Below are positions 54,490 to 64,000 of a stretch of DNA of 64,000 nucleotides, one piece after another. The translations under genes were made by a program, and so were the position numbers. Position 1 is the stretch's first letter. Every line of letters starts with the position of its first letter. This DNA is from Anoplopoma fimbria (taxonomy: Eukaryota > Chordata > Actinopteri > Perciformes > Anoplopomatidae), in NCBI RefSeq assembly GCF_027596085.1, contig NC_072470.1, positions 2,767,532-2,831,531 of the forward strand, written 5' to 3'. Below the pieces are notes generated by a model that was given only the letters and a program-made list of their open reading frames with translations, did no database searches and was not told the origin of the DNA.

Positions 54490-55097
54490 AGGATACACTC
54501 AGAGGACAGAATGTTTGTTGTGCGAGCTGGGTGAAATTGAAAATGAGGAGCACTTTTTGTTTTACTGTCCTGTCTACGAGGCCAAAAGGGATGTCCTCTT
54601 TAGTAAAAATGACTTCCATTTATGTTGATTTCTTTTGGCTGGATGACTATGAAAAACTCGAGTTGTGTTTTAGGAAAGGAACCTTCTTTGTAGCAGATTG
54701 TATTTGCCAGGCCGGAGGAGAGAAGGCAGAATGTATTCGTATCAGGTCGCTGCACTTATTGAATTCGTATTCGTTTGCTGCACTTATCCTATTCGTAGTA
54801 GTTTGTAGCACTTATTGTATTTGTATTAGTTTGTTGCACTTATTGTATTCGTATTAGTTTGTTGCACTTATTGTATTCGTATTAGTTTGTTGCAATTATT
54901 GTATTCGTATTAGTTTGTTTCTGTACTTTTGCTCTGGTTTATGCTTTTAGATGCTTGTTTAAGAAAGGAGATGCACTTATGACTTCTGGTGACTAGTAGT
55001 TCTCTTGAATACCTATGTTGAATACACTTCCTGTAAGTCGCTTTGGATAAAAGCGTCTGCTAAATGACTGTAATGTAATGTAATGTAATGTAATGTT
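54490..55097 (+). mobile_element. LINE 3' end: zinc-binding domain, 28-bp minisatellite UTR and tail
   Basis: From about 54509 a frame reads CLLCELGEIENEEHFLFYCP then VYEAKRDVLFSK, the CxxC...HxxxxC zinc-binding domain found at the C terminus of L1/Tx1-type reverse transcriptases. It is followed by about six 28-bp units ('cacttattgtattcgtatta' plus eight bases; starts at 54781, 54809, 54837, 54865 and 54893). Then comes the conserved UTR 'gaaaggagatgcacttatga' and the tail 'ggataaaagcgtctgctaaa', 'tgactgtaatgtaatgtaat'. The 5' part is missing. The same UTR occurs at 23282-23540 with about two units. Confidence 0.8.
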
Positions 55098-55462
55098 TTG
55101 TTTAAGATGGAGCGGTGAAGCAACATGTCATTTTGTCATCAAATGTGACCTGATGAGATGTGGATCCACTGCAGCTGTACTGTTATAAAAAAACATCTAT
55201 CCATCATAGGTGATGAAACGGTATTGTGTTTTTCCACCATGTGACACATCCAGTCATAGACGATCTTCGGCCACACACGCCCAGCCTCAGCACCAGAGCA
55301 TCCTTTCTCCACGGGGCTTTCCCATCCTCCCATCCTCTCCAGCATTGCCCAGGAACCATGCGATGAGACGGATGAGGCCTTCAGGATAAGGACACCCTCC
55401 ACCAGACCTCGTTCTTCTCGTCTGGAGCTCAGAATGTCTCTGGGCCTGCTCCCCCTCTCGCC

Positions 55463-61800
<6,338 letters not shown>

Positions 61801-63950
61801 AGCATGGCTCGTTGCAAACACTAAAACAAGCTTTTTACAGCAGTGCTTCATTTAAATGACCCATTTACACACATTAAGCGGTTTTCATCACATGGCGTCA
61901 TCAGTGCCGAGTCGTCCAAATTAGTTTTTAAACCACTTGTGCTCACGCAGGCATTGTTGTTGTTGAGTCATGTGATTGTACAACTTTGCCAAAGAATTCA
62001 TACGCTAGCTCAAGAAGTGTCATGTTGAAGCTCCATGTTGCTGCTGTCACCACGTTCTCTCAATCTCATGAATCTGAAGATCACCAGCGAGATTCATCAC
62101 AGCAAAAATGTCCGTGAGAACACGATATCCCATAATCCCCAGTACCGGCATTATAGAGGGTGCCTTCTTACTGCCTGTAATCGTTGAATATGATCACGTG
62201 AGGCACGGTATTTGTCTATGTTTAGTAAAATCTGGTGGGTTTGCAGGATGGACACAGATACAGGTCTATGTGTAGTGCACTTATCCTCACCACTAATGCC
62301 TGCTGTAAATTAAATAAGACATAGAAGCTTTCCCGGTTTGCAAAACTTGATCATACTGCCTCAGTTTACCTAAAAAAAAAAAAAAAAAAAAAAAAAAGAC
62401 ACTCTGGGGTTCATGAAAATACTCAATTATGTCATATTGGATTTGTTGACTCCGATGGATTTTGGAGTAAACCACTGTTGTACATTGTAAAGCTAAGCTG
62501 CCATCACACCTGATATTCAAGGTTTTAAGCCTTTGATTATGTTAGAATGCATGAAAATGAATGTTTCCTTGAGTGTATGAAAATAGTTTGCGTTTCACTG
62601 TAGAGCTAACTTTACACCATCGTAGCTGTTTGATTATTTGGGGACTGAATGGTTTATTTCATCGTCTAGTCTTGGAAAGAGACTCTGTTGTTCTGCCAAT
62701 TGTAATGACTAATAACACCCCGGTAAAATGTATTTACTGCCTGAACCTAGGATATTTTGTATTGACAGTTATGAAAGAAAGAATGATGGTTTTAAGACGA
62801 TTTTTCAATTGGAATTTTATAAATCAAATTTTGTACAGACATTCCCAGAGGATGAATCCTTCTGTCTTTAAACGCCACCGTGAGGTTTTGAGTCAAATGT
62901 TTTAACAACTCCTCCAAACTTTTCATTTACCACCATTATCAAGATTTCAATACTTTGGTTTTTCAACAATTAAGTATACAGAAGTATTTAACTTAAAGTC
63001 ACAGGTCCTCTGCTAATTGACATAGCAGCTTTTGTCTCGAGTCAGATAAAGCACACTACACTTTAGTATGTGCCCATTTGTTACACTGGCACACAGCGTT
63101 CCCAGACACCTATTACATTTTGAGAGTGTAAATACTGACATCATTGGCCATACTTGATAAAGTTTTGCAAAAGATTCACAAATGTCAAAAAACAAAGAGG
63201 GTTTACTAGCAATATTTACCATGAGTTAAAATGCAGCAACAGTTTTGCCATATTTAGTCTTCCATCATATTGTAAATTATTTCCCTGATGAGTTCACTTT
63301 GTATGTAGAAGACTTGATTCTGTAGCTACAGTCATGTGTTCTTTTGTATGTATATAGTAAAGCAACATTTTATGTATTATGTGGCTGTGATTTAACTTAT
63401 TTTGTGCAGTTTTTTTCTTTCATCTAAAAGCAAACGTCTGAGAGGTGCAGCAGAGTTGCAGCGAATGGTTGAATGATTACATTTTTATAAAGTCTTTAAA
63501 AGAAAAGAGTGAAAAACAAGCCTGAGCTTTGTAATTTTACATGTAGCAACAAGTCGAGCACTTAATCATTCAGTATGCTTACAAATGAAAGTACTTTCTC
63601 CTGCTAGTCGTCAGCTTGAACACACACACACACACACACACAGCAAACCACAGCTTACACAGCAACATAAGGAGTAGTTTGTGAACACGTTGTGCTGAGA
63701 ATTCTTGACAAGCAAATCAAACCTACTGCCACTCCTGTTTTGAATAGATCTCGCTGAATGTATTCGTATTGATTTTAATGTGTTCTATAGTGTGCTCCTC
63801 TCGTGTCTAGCCATTGAAACTCATGGACTTTTGTTTCTTCCAGTGTGGGCACCTCTTGTGTTTACCTCTGTAATGATGGTAGTGTTATTAGTCTTGCCTT
63901 TTTGTGCACTAAATGAATAAACTTACTTGATACCAATTATTGTTCAGAAG
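61801..63950 (+). other. fam171b: Probable fam171b 3' UTR
   Basis: About 2.1 kb without coding potential after the stop. AATAAA at 63916-63921 is followed within about 30 bp by T/GT-rich sequence, a good polyadenylation context. The region includes a poly-A tract at about 62372-62397 and a short CA repeat at 63620-63641. Confidence 0.6.
63916..63921 (+). terminator. Polyadenylation signal AATAAA, probably fam171b
   Basis: A canonical hexamer about 2.1 kb after the fam171b stop codon, with downstream T-rich sequence. It is the best candidate in the 3' flank. Confidence 0.55.
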
Positions 63951-64000
63951 CTTTTGTCATTACTTTTTCAACCTGCAAAGTGCATATTTCATTTTGTATG

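Larger units (their letters stand above)
52423..55462. other. Intergenic region upstream of fam171b
   Basis: Apart from the orphan exon-like segment, the minor satellite block and the LINE 3' end, no gene was recognised. 55303-55462, just before the fam171b ATG, is GC-richer than its surroundings and may be the 5' UTR or promoter. Confidence 0.5.

Noticed and set aside
54531..54857. 108-residue plus-strand frame as a host gene
   Set aside because: The neighbouring frame carries the zinc-binding domain of a LINE reverse transcriptase, and this frame runs into the element's own minisatellite.

Overview
The window reads as a contiguous piece of a teleost (probably percomorph) nuclear genome. 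Vertebrate genes are split by GT-AG introns, several introns are under 150 bp, long CA/TG microsatellites are frequent, and fish-type non-LTR retrotransposon tails and miniature inverted-repeat elements are scattered through it. One 100-base assembly gap lies at 44903-45002.

Layout. (1) 134-5260, minus strand: the first five coding exons of cardiac-type calsequestrin (casq2); the 3' part lies beyond the left edge. (2) 5261-7804: head-to-head intergenic region with two oppositely oriented LINE tails. (3) 7805-11440, plus: poglut1, complete in 11 exons with a KTEL end but with one extra base in exon 5 that breaks the frame. (4) 14636-21394, plus: timmdc1, seven exons, with a dead LINE copy in intron 2. 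(5) 24764-43074, plus: an ABCC4/MRP4-type transporter, 31 exons, 1302 residues, reconstructed with no frame break. (6) 43.4-49 kb: repeat-rich block with a palindromic satellite around the gap, a 245-bp inverted-repeat element, a tandem array of about 139-bp tRNA-like units, and AT-rich duplicated DNA. (7) 47.2-49.8 kb, minus: a small coiled-coil gene that looks broken by frameshifts. (8) 51.2-52.4 kb, minus: remains of an unprocessed ETS-domain gene of the PEA3 group, closest to ETV4. (9) 55463-61800, plus: fam171b, eight exons, 782 residues, with a long 3' UTR.

The genes do not form a pathway. poglut1 (O-glucosylation of Notch EGF repeats in the ER) and timmdc1 (mitochondrial complex I assembly) are also neighbours in human (3q13.33). 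casq2, abcc4 and fam171b lie on other human chromosomes (1, 13 and 2), so the window joins blocks that are separate in human.

Exon boundaries were assigned by eye from splice sites, reading-frame phase and remembered family sequences. No alignment or database search was run. All human comparisons are from memory.
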